Assembly (NCBI GenBank): GCA_017979445.1
Contig: CM030711.1
Location: 7,037,221-7,101,220, forward strand
Direction: 5' to 3'
Length of the DNA: 64,000 bases
DNA from: Akebia trifoliata
Taxonomy: Eukaryota; Streptophyta; Magnoliopsida; Ranunculales; Lardizabalaceae
Below, in pieces: positions 41,101-53,884 of this stretch (its first letter is position 1; every line of letters begins with the position of its first letter). Below the pieces are notes generated by a model. The model was not told where the DNA came from, made no database searches, and saw only the letters and a program-made list of their open reading frames with translations. Position numbers and translations under genes: made by a program.

Positions 41101-44100
41101 CATTAGAAACAAAAGCAGCAGAATATCCAGGTGACTCCAGATCATGCCAAACAGACTTATCTGGTGATTTCCTGATCTGTTTATTCCTGCTTATAGATTC
41201 TTCCCGCATTACATTAGAGATTGAGCCACCAGGGTCAACTCTTGATGTACTTCTAGACCTTCGAACTGCGACCCTTTTCTGTGGAACACAGCTTTGAAGT
41301 GGGTTGTCTCTAGATCTCTTTCTTAAAGATTTAGTAACACCCAAAGTTGCTTCTCTAAAATGATCAAGAGATGACGCAGTTTCCACTGGCTCCTCAGATA
41401 GTGTCTCCATTTCATTCAGATCAACAAATTCCTTCGAAGCAGCAGGAACTTCAATGGGATTGTGAGACTCATTTCTTTCAGCAGGGGTACACAAGTTTTC
41501 CGACGTAGGAGAGGGTATTGCAACTGAACTTTGCATCTGAACCTTCTTCCCTGATTTGTTGCCCATGGACTCATTAAAATTCCCAGCATTTGAGACGGCA
41601 CCACCTTCATCACCCAAGTTTTCCCCATCAACCCGGTCCTGTTTCTTTGACTTCTCATAGCAATCAATGATCTCTTGCACTGCACGAACAAAATCAGCCC
41701 CTTTACCCTGGAGTTTAATTAACAGGGATTTCTTTTTCTCTTCTGTAAATGCTTCAACGTCAACAGGATTGCAGAAGGCACTGCATATAAAAAAAACCCA
41801 TCAGTATGTAACTTCAACAAAAAAGAGTCAATAAGACCCAGCTTGTTAACCTTATTCAAATCAAACTTTAAAAGTATTCCATAACAGAAAATGGCCAAGG
41901 AGAGAAATAATCATATGCACATCAGTTTAAAAAATGAAACAAAGAGAAAATGGTCTGCTCTCATTCCCCAACAATTAACCCACAGAATATGACAAACAAA
42001 AAGAAGTTTAAACTTGTAGGGAGTAGACACCACGCCCACAATAAAAACTAGATGTCGTAAAATTATGTTGAAAAAATGCATGTTTATGAAAAGCAGATGC
42101 CATGTCAACAGCCAAATTGCTTTTCAACTGAAATAGTACAAAGCAAGTTAAAGACCCAAAACAATCACACAGATCATCCAGGCATGTTTTGGGTGCATGC
42201 ACACCCATGACGATCCTCTTCATTATCTACTCTGTAAAACCTCACTTCTTAAGTAAACTACGAAAAATACAAGAGCTATACATTTCCAAAAAGAGTGTAA
42301 CTGATGCAGGACAACCTATATTTGTTCAACTCTAAGGTCATGATTTGCGTCCCTCGTCAGTAACCTTGCCAACCCTCCCACGAAGGGTGAGGTGACTGTA
42401 CATAAAGGTCTGGAGCTGTAGTTAAATATGAGCTGAATCTCCTTTCAACTTTCCCTTAAAAGTATACAAGATATCATAGACAAAAACAGTGTACCAAGAA
42501 CCAATGCCTTGATTTCAGGCCCATTCATCGATTGTAAATGGTCAAGGTCATTTCAGGGTTAAGGAATAAGTCGACAAGGAGAAATTTTGAAAATATCTGA
42601 TAAAAAATCGAGAAAAAAAGATTGGGCTAGGATTAGGGTTGAGTAACTGTTCCTCCTAAGTGGTCTTCTCATATTATATAATCAAATCCGACCATATTAA
42701 ACTACAATAATAAATCACCAAATCTCATATTATTAATTTTCTTTTTTACAATTATAAATTTCATTGAAAAAAGAGAAACAGTACAAGCGTCGGTTGAGAT
42801 GACCAACAAGACAAAACAACTAAGGATTACAAATGAAGTCCCATCTAAAAACAAAATCCTCAAAAAACACCCCTTTAAATTCATGGCACATCTTACACAA
42901 CAGGAAACATAAACCCATAATGTTCAAAATAACTCAAATCCTCTTACTAGTGCATCATCGGGACTAGATGTGAGAATGCAGAAATTTTATCTGGACTGAC
43001 ATACCTCAGATGACTAAAACAATGTTGAAATATCCCTTTTACGTTTTTCCCAATTTATAATTGTTCAAACTTGCTAAAGACCCCCTCTCCTCTCAATAGT
43101 TAGTCAATAGGAGTGAGGCTCGGTCGGGTAGGGGTCATCATGGCTCCTTCCAGTCCAAGTTATGAGCTCATGGGAAGAAAGCGGCAACAACAAAAGTGGA
43201 AATAGAATTGAGAGTACAAGGGATGTTCAGAATATCCAAGACATCTTTGTCCTATGTTATACTCAGCCACCTCTCTTTTCTCATTTTCACTCACCGACGT
43301 CCAAAACCGGGCCTCATTTCACCCTTGCTATGGCTTAACTAGTATCATCATCGTTCATTGATCTCACAATCTCCAACTAGCCACAACAAAATAATCCTCG
43401 ATCGATATTATTACTCAATAGTCAACAAATATCCTATATAAATAGAACACTTCAACTACCATGAAAATTCATAACTATGAAAACATTTTATTCTCTTTTC
43501 TCATTTTCACTCACTCATACCCACAGAATCATCAAAGTTACAGCACATCAGTCTCACAATCCCCAACTAGCTACCACCAAATAATCATTGATCAATATTA
43601 ATACTCAGTTGACAACAAAAATATATTTATACAAAGAATATTTCAGCTACAACAAAATTCCATAGCTATTAAACCATTTTACTACACCACTGCAATCCTA
43701 TCAATGAAATTATTACAACTATTGTTTGTTTATAAATTTAAAAAAAAAAAAATGGGTTGCCACAGGGTAAGACTACTTGTAATGGGATCAAAATAACTCG
43801 GTGTTGGGTGGGAATTGAACCAAGGTCAATGGTATCATCACCCAAAGGCCTTACCAAATAAGCTAGTTGCCATCTGCTATCAAAACTATTGTTCCTCCAC
43901 ATGAAAAAAAAAAAAAAAAATTCTTTTATCACCATTAAAGAGTTGAAAGAGACCAACGTGGAAGATGATGCAAAGTTCTTCATTTTAGGAGTCAGTTTCC
44001 AGCCTTGTGGGAGTGCAATTTGGATAAGGATTAGCTTTAAAGTGTCAATTCAACGTTTCATTGCATAGAAGACACGCCAAATAGGTGGTCGAGTTACAAA

Positions 44101-47100
44101 GCTTTCAGAAATTTAGATCAGATAATAGAAACAAGAGAAGCAACATAAGCAAGAAGAAAAGAGCTAAAAAATGTTTTAAAAAAAATACAGAAAACATGAA
44201 AACATAGGACATAACCCAACTTCATATAAACAAAACTTTTCCAAAATCCACTAGTCCAAAAAAAAGAGCGATAATAATCCAAATAGGGTAAAAAATGCAG
44301 TGTTACCAAGACACATGACACGAGTGCCTTGGTGTCGATAGGTGTTTAGCACGCCAATTTCTAAAAAATAGAATACAAGCATACAATAATATGAATGTAC
44401 AAAATATTTATATTAAAAAAAAGTAGAATGGGTACGATCCAATACCATTTTAGACATCATGCTTTTATGAACTATTAGTCCTATAAAATTTGAGGAAGCA
44501 TAATGAAAGAAGACAGAAAAAGACGTGCAAATTGCTTTAATGAAACGAAACTGTAGGAAAATCTTAGAGAAACGATTGAAAACCTATTTCATGAAAAGAA
44601 AATATAAAAGGTTAATTGTTTGGACCTAACTTAAATTATTCGACATCAAACAAATAGCTTTAAAGGTTTATACAAATATCTTCTATTTATGAAGTAACAC
44701 TATACACAATACTTTAAATAGTTTTGGAAAATGATTGTAAAAGCCACATTTTAAAGAAAATTTACCAAGAGTGTCACAATGATATACGGAACCCATAACA
44801 GAGATCTAAAGAATTTGGGCAATTGAACTTCTTGCCCAAGCTAGGGCTAAAAACAATGTTTGCAATGAAACAAAAGATATAATATATATAGTACGAGTCA
44901 AAAAGAGACACTACATCCCAAATGAATAGCCATTGAGAAACAAAGGCTAAATAGTATTAGTAACCTAATGCAAATAAACTTTCATCTTGTTCACGCAATT
45001 AACTCTCTAATTGTAGGAATTTAATAACACAAAGAACTTGTGTGATTCTAGTATGTAATATATCCACGTCAAAGGACTTTGAAAGGTTATCTACAACTTT
45101 GTTGGCATCAGAAAAAAAATGAAAGATAAATAAAGATTTATGAAAAGAAAATGAGGTCAAGAAGAGATGCAAAAATCCAAACAAACTCATTACCTATTGC
45201 CCTTACAGAAGCCCACTTGAACAGAAGACCTCAAAAAGAACACAAGAAAACCTCTTAAATTCTATACCAAAAATAAAAATAAAAAACCCAATAAACCAAC
45301 AATTCAAATAATAACCTCCAGAACTAGGTCCAGTAATGGATCGGATCGGTACCAAACCACTACTGATCGAAGTTTTTATCCCCTATGATCCTGATCTAAT
45401 GCACTCGGACCAATAAAATTCTAAATCTGATTAAGAATTCAATCAATCTGAAACTGATCCGATCCAATTAAATGCTAAACCTAATCCTATGTATAATGAA
45501 ATTGAACGATGAGGATGAGTAGGATTTTTGTGTGGAGTAGATGATGGAACAAATTGAAGATGTTGGGTGGAGATCCGGTCGCAAAGGAGGATGAAGGTAT
45601 CAGTTTTGGGGTTACGATAGGTTTTAGAGAGGGAGGGAGGGAGGGAGAAGGAGGAGGAGAGCATACCTGGTGCTTGACTGGTTCAACTGAGAGAGAAGAA
45701 CACAAGGAGATAAATACAAAAGGGTGAGAAACTTAAGAGAAGGATTCTCATAAGAAGAAAAAAACATGATTTTTTTTAAGTTTTATTTCCTTTAGGTCTC
45801 AACTGTTGTTTTTGATGCTATCTAACGACTGTTGAACATTGTTAAGAATATTAGAACCTGATTGGGATCAGATTTTTATTGGATCAGATTAAGGTTATCC
45901 AAAGCCGAATCGAAATTTTATTGAATCTTTAAATTTCAATCCAAATCCGATCCAAACTCTATATCCAAATCCTTTTTTCGATCGGATTGGGTATCGGATA
46001 AAATCCGACTCATTGCCAGCCTTATCCATAACGGAAGGTTCCCTCTGAAAATAGGATGTTCCTCCAATCCCACCAAAACTTTTGAGGACACAACTATCTT
46101 ATAATCGTGTTAATTAAAAAAGGATTTTGTACATAAATGGAGAATATGAACTTATCTTCACCAACACTTATTAGTTTTGATCAATGGGTGTCTCGTGGGC
46201 GTTTTTGGGGCACTAGAGATTAAGACGGGGATTTGTTTTCTCCCGTCCAATAAATCTTACTAGAAGAAGCATGTGTCAAATAACTTCAAGAGTGGTTGAG
46301 AATGGTTCCATGGAAGAATTCTTAGTGGGTGAGAATGGCCCAACCTTATCTCAGTTGCAGTTTGTGGTTACTGCATTAGTTAACAATAGTATTAAATTTT
46401 GACATATTTCCACAAAATATACTGAAATACTTCTATTCCATTTCCACAAGGTTTTGACATGAAATGTAACTGACAGTTTCTTTATGTATATATTCCAATG
46501 GAAAACACTATTCATTTCACGAGATACTTCGATTAATAATGAATTCAACCAAAATAATTAAATGTCAGGTAAAAAAATGTAAGATTTTGATGAAAATATT
46601 TCAATGAATAGCAAACTTAGACCAAAATTTTCATAGAAGTATGCGCATACAATCATTCATGTTCTAACTAGTTAGATATACTAGTACATTATTCATACAT
46701 GTTTAAAAGATAAAATATATATGCATAGTAAATTTTTTTATAGATTATGATAATGTGATAATGTAGTACAGAATACATAGTTTGTTCAAGAATGTGGTAC
46801 ATATTAAATTATTTGTAGTTATGTGATATTATTATTCTCATTTCAAAGAATTATGTAGTTGTCTCAGGTGTTGGACTCTTAGGTATCCATGCCAACGCGT
46901 AACGAAATGTTACTAATCTACATTTCCACAATTCATATGGTTGTTTAATATAGTTTGATGACTTATGAGTGTGTTTTCATGTATTGATTTCCACATTGGT
47001 CAAAATATTTCCATTTTCCAAGATGATCAAAATTGAAATTTAATACCTCTTATGATAAGCATCTTATGAGCAATTGCAGGTCTTAATTCAAGGCAGCTTA

Positions 47101-50100
47101 TGGACTTAGTATTAACTTGGAAAAAAATTGGAGCAAAGAGGGGCATAGATTCAAAAGAGAAAATGTCAGGTTGTATATCTACAAGATAACAATCCTTCTA
47201 TTTGTGTAGGTCGTAATTTACAGGTCCCACGCAATGGACCCAAATCATAAAAAGATTTGAGCATAGGTTGGCCTCCTAGAAAGCTAGATAAAAGGGGAGG
47301 TGTATTGATTAAGAACACCTTATGTAGTTTGCCTTTCTATTCTACGCCATATTTCCAGTCCTATGTATGAGCTAAATGATTAGACCTACCAAAAAAGGGG
47401 AAAACAAAATGACTAGAAAGAATGATTAGAAATTGCTTTTGGAAGTGAGGGAGGACACCAAAAATGTCACTTTGTGGAATAGGAGATTGTGCATTCCACT
47501 AAGAATAATCGAGATTCTAGTGTGAGAAAAAACAGGTCATGAATCATGCTTTGTTGGGCAAGTGGCTTTGGAGGCTAGAGTAAAACTAGTTAATCTTTTG
47601 AAAGTATGGGTACAGAGCTTTTGATTGAGATAGTGAAAGGTAAGTTCTGCGTAAGGGTGCGTTGTGGGAAGGACATCCAAAATGGACATCTGAATTCTAC
47701 AACTCCATTTTAAGGTAGGTAAGAGTGATACAAATCATTTTTAGGAAGACAGGTGGTGTGTAAGGGTGCCCTTTAAGAATAGTCCATGTGTCCTTATGTG
47801 CTATTTAATAGCAACAAGAATATATGGTGTAATCAGGGGTTGAGAAACCTCACTAACGGAGCAAGATTCAGTTTTTGGTTTGATTGGCCTACTTAAAAAT
47901 ATCCCTCCCCCATCCTTTTTATAAGCAGATTTAGTAAAGGAACAACATTGCTTTTTTCATATTTATATTTGTCAATCTCAACTTCTACTCCCAATTGGGT
48001 CTTATTTTCTTTTTCTTTTTCTTTTTCTTTTTTGATAGGTAAATGGGCCTTGTTCAATGTGAAAATCTTCGAGCAAATCAGTAATCATCAATTCTTTCAA
48101 AGTGGCCTGGCTAGATTTTTTTTTTAATGATAATTAAGAATTTAATTTCAAGAAGAAAAAGAGGGTCAAAATGGCCATCCCAATAAACAAGAAAAAACCA
48201 TAAGACAAAAAGAACAAGGAAAAAAATGAAACAACATACACTAGCAATTTTGAAGTGCATTGTATTCGGTGTTGGGTGTCAGGATTCTCTTCAAGAGGTA
48301 GAACTATTTGGAGATTGCTTCCCTTTGTGGTTTTTCAAGGCCTATAGGAAAATAATAAGAGCGTATTCGAGGGAAAGGAGGAAAAGTAGCACAATTACTT
48401 ATCCAAAAAAGTTGCATGGTATTATCATTAATATGAAAGCATATATTTTCTTATTGTCTAGATTATTTAAAAAATTTACAGGCAATTTCTCGATGAAACA
48501 TCATTGTCATTTGCGGATTTTATTTTGAAATTTGAAATTTTCTGAATTTATTTAGAGATAAGAGAGTTAAGACAAAGAGTTGGCTTATGTTTTCACGTAG
48601 AATCAAGAGCACTATAACACTGGGAAGGATAAAAACAATAATAAAAACTCCATGACAACAAAAAGATTACCAAATCGATGAGGCAAATCATACAAATTAG
48701 GTGACTCACAAGCCCCTATTTAACTTCACTTTGTTGAAACCTTAAAACAAATTTATCAAACAGGAATAGTGAAAAAATCATGTCTATTCCAACAAAGACC
48801 TAAATAACACTTCCAATTAATAAAACCAAATAACTATAAAGAAATAGATCTACAAATTAAACGAACCCAAACTAACTAAACCCCAAAGTGCTACCCCAGA
48901 GAACCGGGTCTCATGCAACTGTGCATAAATTATCAAACTGCCATTCAAATTATATGTTAACAAGTCTAAATATCATAAATATCGCTCCCATTATGGTTCT
49001 TCAATTTTTAAACAACTGGTTAGGCATCATGGGACAAACAAAACAGAGGTTTTATGAATATTCTTGTATGTTAAGACTAATTATAATGGAAAAAATCCAT
49101 GACATACAATGTTGTCAAATAACATATGCAACCAACAAGTGTTGTTCGCATATGTGATTTTGCACATCTCATATGCAGTGGAATGTGCTGCAAAAAAAAA
49201 AATTCCTGACCATTGGACAATATACCATTGCACATGGAAATATGTCATCGCATATGCTACAAAAAACAATTATGACCATTGGACGGTATGCCTTCATATA
49301 CAAAAATATGCCATCGCATATTTGTCAAATAGCATATTTTTTTATATGCGATGGTAGCCTATGCAATTTTTGTTTTAGAAATAGCATGTGCGATCACATT
49401 TGACAACATTGATGACAATAACTTCACTACAAAAATATAACTCTAACAAGAGCAATCTAATAAGCATTAACAAGGTAGGTTATGGTTCAACAAATTATCT
49501 CAGGTGTATACTTGTGAGCATCTTCCTTCACCATCTTCTTCTTTCTTAAAAGTTTTAGAAAGACCAACATTTACTAATCCCACCCCCTGCACCCCAAACA
49601 TAACGAAGGTTGGACACCTTTTGGATTAAGAATATTCATAGATCTTATCATCAAGCAATAGATTAAAAGAAAATAAAGCATAAAGCTAAAAGAGTAATTA
49701 AGAGATAAATGATAATTGAATTAATATGTTTGGAATTCATTGAATTTCATTTAGAAGCTCCTTATATAGATAACTTCATCATAACAACTTAGAAACCTTC
49801 TAAAATACCAAAATAACTTTCTAATATATGTATGATATAATACCAACTTTCTAAACCTATATTAACACACTTTGGACACTTCTAAATACTTTTAATTATA
49901 TCCTAAAGAATATAAACGAATTTAGAAAAAATAGAAACTAAATAAATTAGAAACTAAAAAGGAATAGTAATAATCCTAAAGTAAATATGAAATAGAAATC
50001 CTACTAGAACTCGAAAATAGAAATAAATCCTATTGGAATTATGAAACTACTTAGAATTGTAGATGTCCTACACCAACCCCCATTCTTGAAGAAAACTCAT

Positions 50101-53100
50101 CGTCGAGTTGTTCTTTTCTCTTTATTTTCCATTTATTTCTCGCTCTAATCCACTTCCAGTGATATCCATTCTTCAGACTTAGTTTAACGAATATAATTCA
50201 CCATAGTATATCATCAAGCAAATCCATCACATAAATATTATTGTTTATAAGTGCCACTTAGCTAAGTGGTAAGACGTGTGAAGAGTTGTTCCCACATCGT
50301 AGGTTCAAACCCCTTTGAACCCATACTTCTTATGCTAACCACTAACCCATCTTTACCTATAAAAAAAAAAATTATCGTTTATCTTCTTCAAGATACGAAG
50401 GGATCCAATTTTCTTCAATTTGATCTTATTGTAAGTTTTTGGAGGGAAGCAATCTTTACTAAAATAAATCATGATCAAGTCTCTTTATTCATAACTCTTG
50501 ATGTTTTTTTCTTTTTCTTTTTTGTTCTTATTTGGGGGCTACTATCTCAGGCTCCCTTGTTCTCTCCTTTTGATATTTATAAAATCTTTATACTTATCAA
50601 AAAAAAAAATTCTTCTATGCTAATCGATATCAGCTTTGTACTTGTCATTAAAAGCTTCAAGGTTCATCTTTACTTGTTCTTCCAATATGTCGTACTCTTT
50701 TGGACTCATGGGGCAGATTTGGGAGACTTGTACCTGGCACCAAATCAATATCGTGTTGTATAATCTTCATGAGAGATAATGAATCCAACAAGGAACAATT
50801 GGCTTGTTTCCTTTAAGTCTTTATTAATGCTGGTAGAAATAAAGCATGTTCCATTCTCCTTGGGCTTAGCAGAGGAAGGGTGGAAAATCACTTTCACACT
50901 ATTTTGCCTGAAAAATAGGTGTTGAATTTTCTTCGATAAGTGATATCATTATCATGAAACAAAGGCCTTCCCAAGAGGATGTGACATGCTCTCATTGAGA
51001 CGATATCACAAATAACCTCACCTTTATATTGCTCAATGCTAAAACGAAGGGAGCATTGGCTTATGTCTAGGGTGTTGCATAATGGGCAGCTTGGGTGCAT
51101 CAGTCATGTGGCTTGAAATTATATTTTCTAAAGTTCCACTATCTATAATCAATTGGCATAACTTGCCTTGCACCTTGCATGTAGTCCAGAAAAGACTATG
51201 TTGAATTGAAAGATCAACATGTTCTACAAGCAATAAGTTGTGAATAACACGACTAAGAAGTTCACATTTTTCAAACTTCTCGAAATTGGCTTCTGATTTA
51301 ATTTTAGTGATGAATTCTCCTTCACCAATCATGAATGTGGATCGTAGCAAAAGCTATAATACCACTTGACGTAGCGAAAGCGTGTTAATCAATAGATTCA
51401 ATAGGTAAACAAGCAATAGTTTGAAAGAAAATAAAGCATAAAGCTAAAAAAGTAATTAAGAGAGAAAAGATAATTGAATTGATATGTTTGGAATTCATTG
51501 AATTTCGTTTTTGAACTTGCTTATATAGATAACTTCATCATAACAATTTAGAAATCTTCTAAAATACCAAAAAGTAACTTTCTAATATATTTATAATATA
51601 TACAACTCAATTTGAACACTTCTAAGAACTTCTAATTATATCTTAAAGAATAAAAACGAATTTAAACAAAAATATAAACTAACAAGGAATAGTAATAATC
51701 CTAAGGTAAATATGAAATAGAAATCCTACTATAACTTGAAAATAGAAATAAATCCTATTGGAATTAGGAAACTACTTAGAATCATAGATGTCCTACATCA
51801 ATAGCAATGTATTGGTGATAACAGAAACAACTCACGTGCAAGAGAAAACAGAGGAATAAGAGTATCCAAAAGAACTTAAGCATGAGGCTTGTCTCCCTTG
51901 AACCAATCAAAGTTTTCCAAGGCTAAGGTGAAAGGGAATAGGTTATAATTACAATCTATTTTAACACTCAATCCCTGATTGAAAATCTTGGAAAATAAGA
52001 ATTATATAAAGTACAATATTTATTTGCATGTGTATGTATTAAAAAATAAGAAAGGTGATGAATGAAACATCTATTAATGTTTCATTCAAGCTTCCTGTAA
52101 AGCCAGACCATGTTTCTAAGATCACAATCCAGGAGATACTCTTTCTCCAATAGCCATATTATGCTCAAACTATAATATTTGTGCTTCCATAAAATCAGTT
52201 AAAAACAATCAGCTTACCTCGAGTTACACCAGTTACTTTTCAATCATGAACTAAAGTACTAAACAAGTTCACATAACACCTCTCAAAATGAATCACTGCT
52301 ACCAAATACAATATCGAAAATGGGTACGGTAAACTGCATATAAACCACCAACAGAATGAGAAGTATACATATAGGTCTGACTACTCACATTTGTTTGGTT
52401 CCGAAAAAGTGTACGAGCACTTTCTTCCAATCAGTTGAATAGCCCCACTTCTCCGGTTCACTTACCTACCATAGGCAATAGAATTGATTAAATCAAACAC
52501 CAATGATATTGGAACAAACCCACAATGATATAAAACCCCAAAACGAACAAGCAACCTAACTACTTCCCACAGTTTCAAAAACAGTGAAATCAATGAAGTT
52601 TCACATTGTTTTTTGATAAGTATAATTTAATTGAAAAAGAGCAAGGTTGAGCAAGATGAAGAACCAAGCAAAATAGCGAAAGAGACTAGCCAAGTTCCAT
52701 ACAAAAAACCCTCTCCCAATTACTAACAAAGTCTTTAAAAAAACATACTCCTCTAAACGTAATGAAGACTATACACCAGTAAAATAAAAGGCCCAAAATC
52801 AAGAAGATGGCCGTGCTCCTTGCTTTCAAAAACACAATTATTCCTATCCTTCCAAATTCCCCAACAAACTGCAAAAGGAGTAATGCTCCAACGTAACCTT
52901 TTAGAACCTGAGAATGCATCTCTAGAAAGGAGCCACGACTCAAACAAATCGTGGAGAAGTTTAATAAGGCAACCCGACATCACAGACAACATGAAGAAAA
53001 ATGTGCCCAAATGTCTGACGCAACTTTGCAATGAAGCAAGATATGATTAATTGACTATCCATCAATTGTGCACAACAAGAAACAATTAGCACCACATATA

Positions 53101-53884
53101 TGGGCTTAACTTTCCATGCCACTAACACCTATAAATTTTTGACGTATCAGTTGGGTTCATATCATTTGATATCAGAACCAACACCATGTATTGAGTTCAA
53201 ACCTCGAAAGGACAGGGCTACCTTGGGGACCAAAAAGAAGAGTACCAGAGTGAAAGCCGCAACGAAGTGGTCAAGGGGGGCATTAGTAGAAGGGGCAACA
53301 TGAGTAATGGGCCAGTTGGGGCCCCAAAAAGAAGGGTACCTATGTGAAAGTCTCTACGACCCCAAACACTGACATCACAGATATGGGGCTTAACTTTCTA
53401 CATCACTGACATCTAGGTTTTATCAGTGGTATTCGTCAGATTTGCATCACACTTTCTACATGCAATAAATATCAAAACATGCAAGAACCAAGCTACCAAA
53501 TATACAACTGCCCATGATTAAATCGAAACCAAAAAAAAATAAAAAAAAATTTACCCAAATCACTGAATCATTTCTCCTTAACAATAGAACCAAAAATTTC
53601 CACACCCAAGAACCGTGACATGCAGTGACAAAGAAACAATAACAGAGCCCAAAAAGAAGTAATCAACAACACATATCATTTAAAACCCTAGCCAGGTCAA
53701 GTCAATTCTAGTTGGTACCCATTAAGAAAAAAAATATAATTTTAATAAATCGAAGACGTACTGTTGCAGGCCAAGCAGGAAACCCTTTAACCTTGGCAAG
53801 AACGAGATCTCCAACCTTCCATTGTTTACGAGCGGCAGCGGCGGCAGCAGCTTTGCCAGCACCTCTCTTGCGATTGGGCGCCAT
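35114..53884 (-). CDS. HUA2-like: HUA2-like (HULK) PWWP and RPR/CID nuclear protein
   Basis: Eleven coding exons in transcript order: 53884-53762, 52465-52389, 41780-39633, 39455-38918, 37428-37320, 37095-36983, 36894-36707, 36605-36161, 36087-35628, 35501-35313, 35139-35114 (TAA). Sum 4416 nt, 1471 aa; HUA2 family members are about 1350-1400 aa. HUA2 proteins act in the nucleus in transcription and pre-mRNA processing of MADS genes such as AGAMOUS and FLC (established in Arabidopsis). Visible: PWWP domain (residues ~22-85; WKVGDLVLAKVKGFPAWPA, WKKVLVHFFGT), long acidic/Ser-rich middle with basic patches, RPR/CID (~residues 890-1035; EILVRKLESE, VDLFFLVDSITQCS, RRQCLKVLRLWLERK), DEYGSNASFQLPGFFMPRML, a Pro-rich run (PPSPPPLPASPPPMVPPPPP) and end VPSFWRPR. 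The intron after exon 6 has a GC donor (AAG/GCAAGT). Intron 2 is 10.6 kb. No exon is disrupted. Confidence 0.95.
36895..36982 (-). other. GC-AG intron of HUA2-like gene
   Basis: Exon 6 ends CTCAAG and is followed by GCAAGT; acceptor ACAAAG precedes GTTCTAAGG. The protein reads QCLK-VLRLWLERK across it, as in HUA2 proteins, so the GC donor is required. Flanking AG/GCAAGT is the usual strong context of GC donors. Confidence 0.9.
37150..37296 (+). mobile_element. LINE 3' terminus in HUA2-like intron 5
   Basis: '...cttatcaataaattttcatttatc' plus A15 (37280-37295) is the same 3' end seen in other copies (TTATCAAAAA). It sits in a 224-bp intron, antisense to the host, with its tail ~25 bp from the exon 5 donor. 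Left boundary approximate. Confidence 0.55.
37608..38658 (-). mobile_element. LINE insertion with 15-bp target-site duplication
   Basis: AAGTTTTACATAATT at 37608-37622 and 38644-38658 flanks a ~1.0-kb minus-strand LINE 3' part. The body encodes zf-RVT (WSNSVPFKISFF, NCCSLCLKDGESVDHILIHC) and the C-terminal WTILPLAIAWGVWNEKNNMMF region with at least one frame change, then 'acttatc' and poly-A. It is sense to the HUA2-like gene, in intron 4. Confidence 0.93.
42738..42895 (-). mobile_element. LINE 3' fragment in HUA2-like intron 2
   Basis: Minus-strand words 'ccatgaatttaaaggggtg...gaggattttg' match the FMGITFDDLVFRW / FKGIFFDDFVARW segment of the other LINE copies, followed by an A-rich tail (T-run at 42740-42748). 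Confidence 0.65.
42896..45314 (-). other. HUA2-like intron 2, unassigned part
   Basis: AT-rich. Two diverged copies of 'ctcattttcactcac...caatccccaactagcta..a.caaaataatc.tcgatcaatatta' at about 43270-43470 and 43500-43690 form a local tandem duplication of ~220 bp. Otherwise nothing recognised. Confidence 0.5.
45315..46025. mobile_element. hAT-like inverted-repeat element (probable)
   Basis: Left end 'ggtccagtaatggatcggatcggtacc' and right end 'ggtatcggataaaatccgactcattgccagcc' are inverted relatives; both contain runs of 'gatccgatccaa'. The ends resemble 'ggctggcaatggat' at 59432-59448. Short Leu/Ser/Pro frames inside are not convincing genes. No clear 8-bp duplication. Confidence 0.45.
46026..49097 (-). 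other. HUA2-like intron 2, unassigned part
   Basis: AT-rich intronic sequence. A short LINE-type 3' end (T-run, then 'aatgataattaagaatttaatttcaagaag') is likely at about 48119-48220. No gene. Confidence 0.45.
49107..49411. mobile_element. MITE with CAATGTTGTCAAAT ends
   Basis: Ends CAATGTTGTCAAAT and ATTTGACAACATTG are perfect 14-bp inverted repeats. Flanks 'atgacata' and 'atgacaata' suggest an imperfect 8-9-bp target duplication. Interior repeats 'gaccattggac' and 'catcgcatat' words. No ORF of its own. In HUA2-like intron 2. Confidence 0.8.
50237..50382 (+). mobile_element. tRNA-derived SINE (family 1) nested in the Gypsy element
   Basis: Body 50249-50370: GTGCCACTTAGCTAAGTGG, 'tggtaagac' (box A-like), GGTTCAAACC (box B), tail 'tttacctat' plus A10. 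Flanks ATTATTGTTTAT (50237-50248) and ATTATCGTTTAT (50371-50382) match at 11 of 12 positions. Inserted after the Gypsy element. Confidence 0.9.
50390..50610 (+). mobile_element. LINE-like 3' end inside the Gypsy element (probable)
   Basis: Ends 'atttataaaatctttatacttatc' plus A10, the same terminal motif as LINE copies elsewhere. Preceded by T-rich sequence; no coding match. Confidence 0.45.
52600..53095 (-). mobile_element. LINE C-terminal fragment in HUA2-like intron 1
   Basis: Minus strand encodes LRWSITPFAVCWGIWKDRNN and, after a frame change, 'FRGVCFFKDFVSNWERVF', homologous to the copies at 13.0-13.5 and 37.6-38.6 kb. The 3' end is 'attatacttatcaaaaaac'. Sense to the host gene. No duplication found. 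Confidence 0.8.
53096..53440. mobile_element. TRIM-like / LTR-type repeat fragment
   Basis: 'tatgggcttaactttccatgccactaacacctataa' (53099-53135) recurs as 'atggggcttaactttctacatcactgacatctagg' (53382-53416), about 283 bp apart, each followed by a 'tatcag...ggtat'-type segment reminiscent of an LTR end plus primer site. Non-coding. Exact class uncertain. Confidence 0.45.

Larger units (their letters stand above)
49611..51797 (-). mobile_element. decayed Ty3/Gypsy LTR retrotransposon
   Basis: Direct repeats ~49611-50072 and 51366-51797 (minus-strand start TGTAGGACATC) are the LTRs. Just inside the 5' LTR is a primer-binding site TGGTATTATAGC (51364-51353), close to the usual plant TGGTATCAGAGC. 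A polypurine tract (AATGGGGGTTGG) abuts the 3' LTR at 50084-50073. Between them, 51350-50900 encodes an aspartic-protease-like region (LIIDSGTLENIIS; then in another frame ACHILLGRP). Polymerase, RNase H and integrase are missing, so it is a deletion derivative. A SINE is nested inside. Lies sense in HUA2-like intron 2. No flanking duplication identified. Confidence 0.87.

Noticed and set aside
40107..41297. Several plus-strand frames opposite the large HUA2-like exon 3
   Set aside because: Antisense shadows of a 2148-nt coding exon.
45443..45705. Two overlapping Ser/Pro-rich minus-strand frames
   Set aside because: Low-complexity (GGGA)n-derived translation inside a probable hAT-like element in an intron.
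50251..50300. Possible tRNA gene ('ttagctaagtggtaaga ... ggttcaaacc')
   Set aside because: No acceptor stem or cloverleaf, A-tail and target-site duplications show it is a SINE.
52600..52610. Target-site duplication for the LINE at 52.6 kb
   Set aside because: The left flank 'gaagtttcacattg' has no matching copy at the right side.
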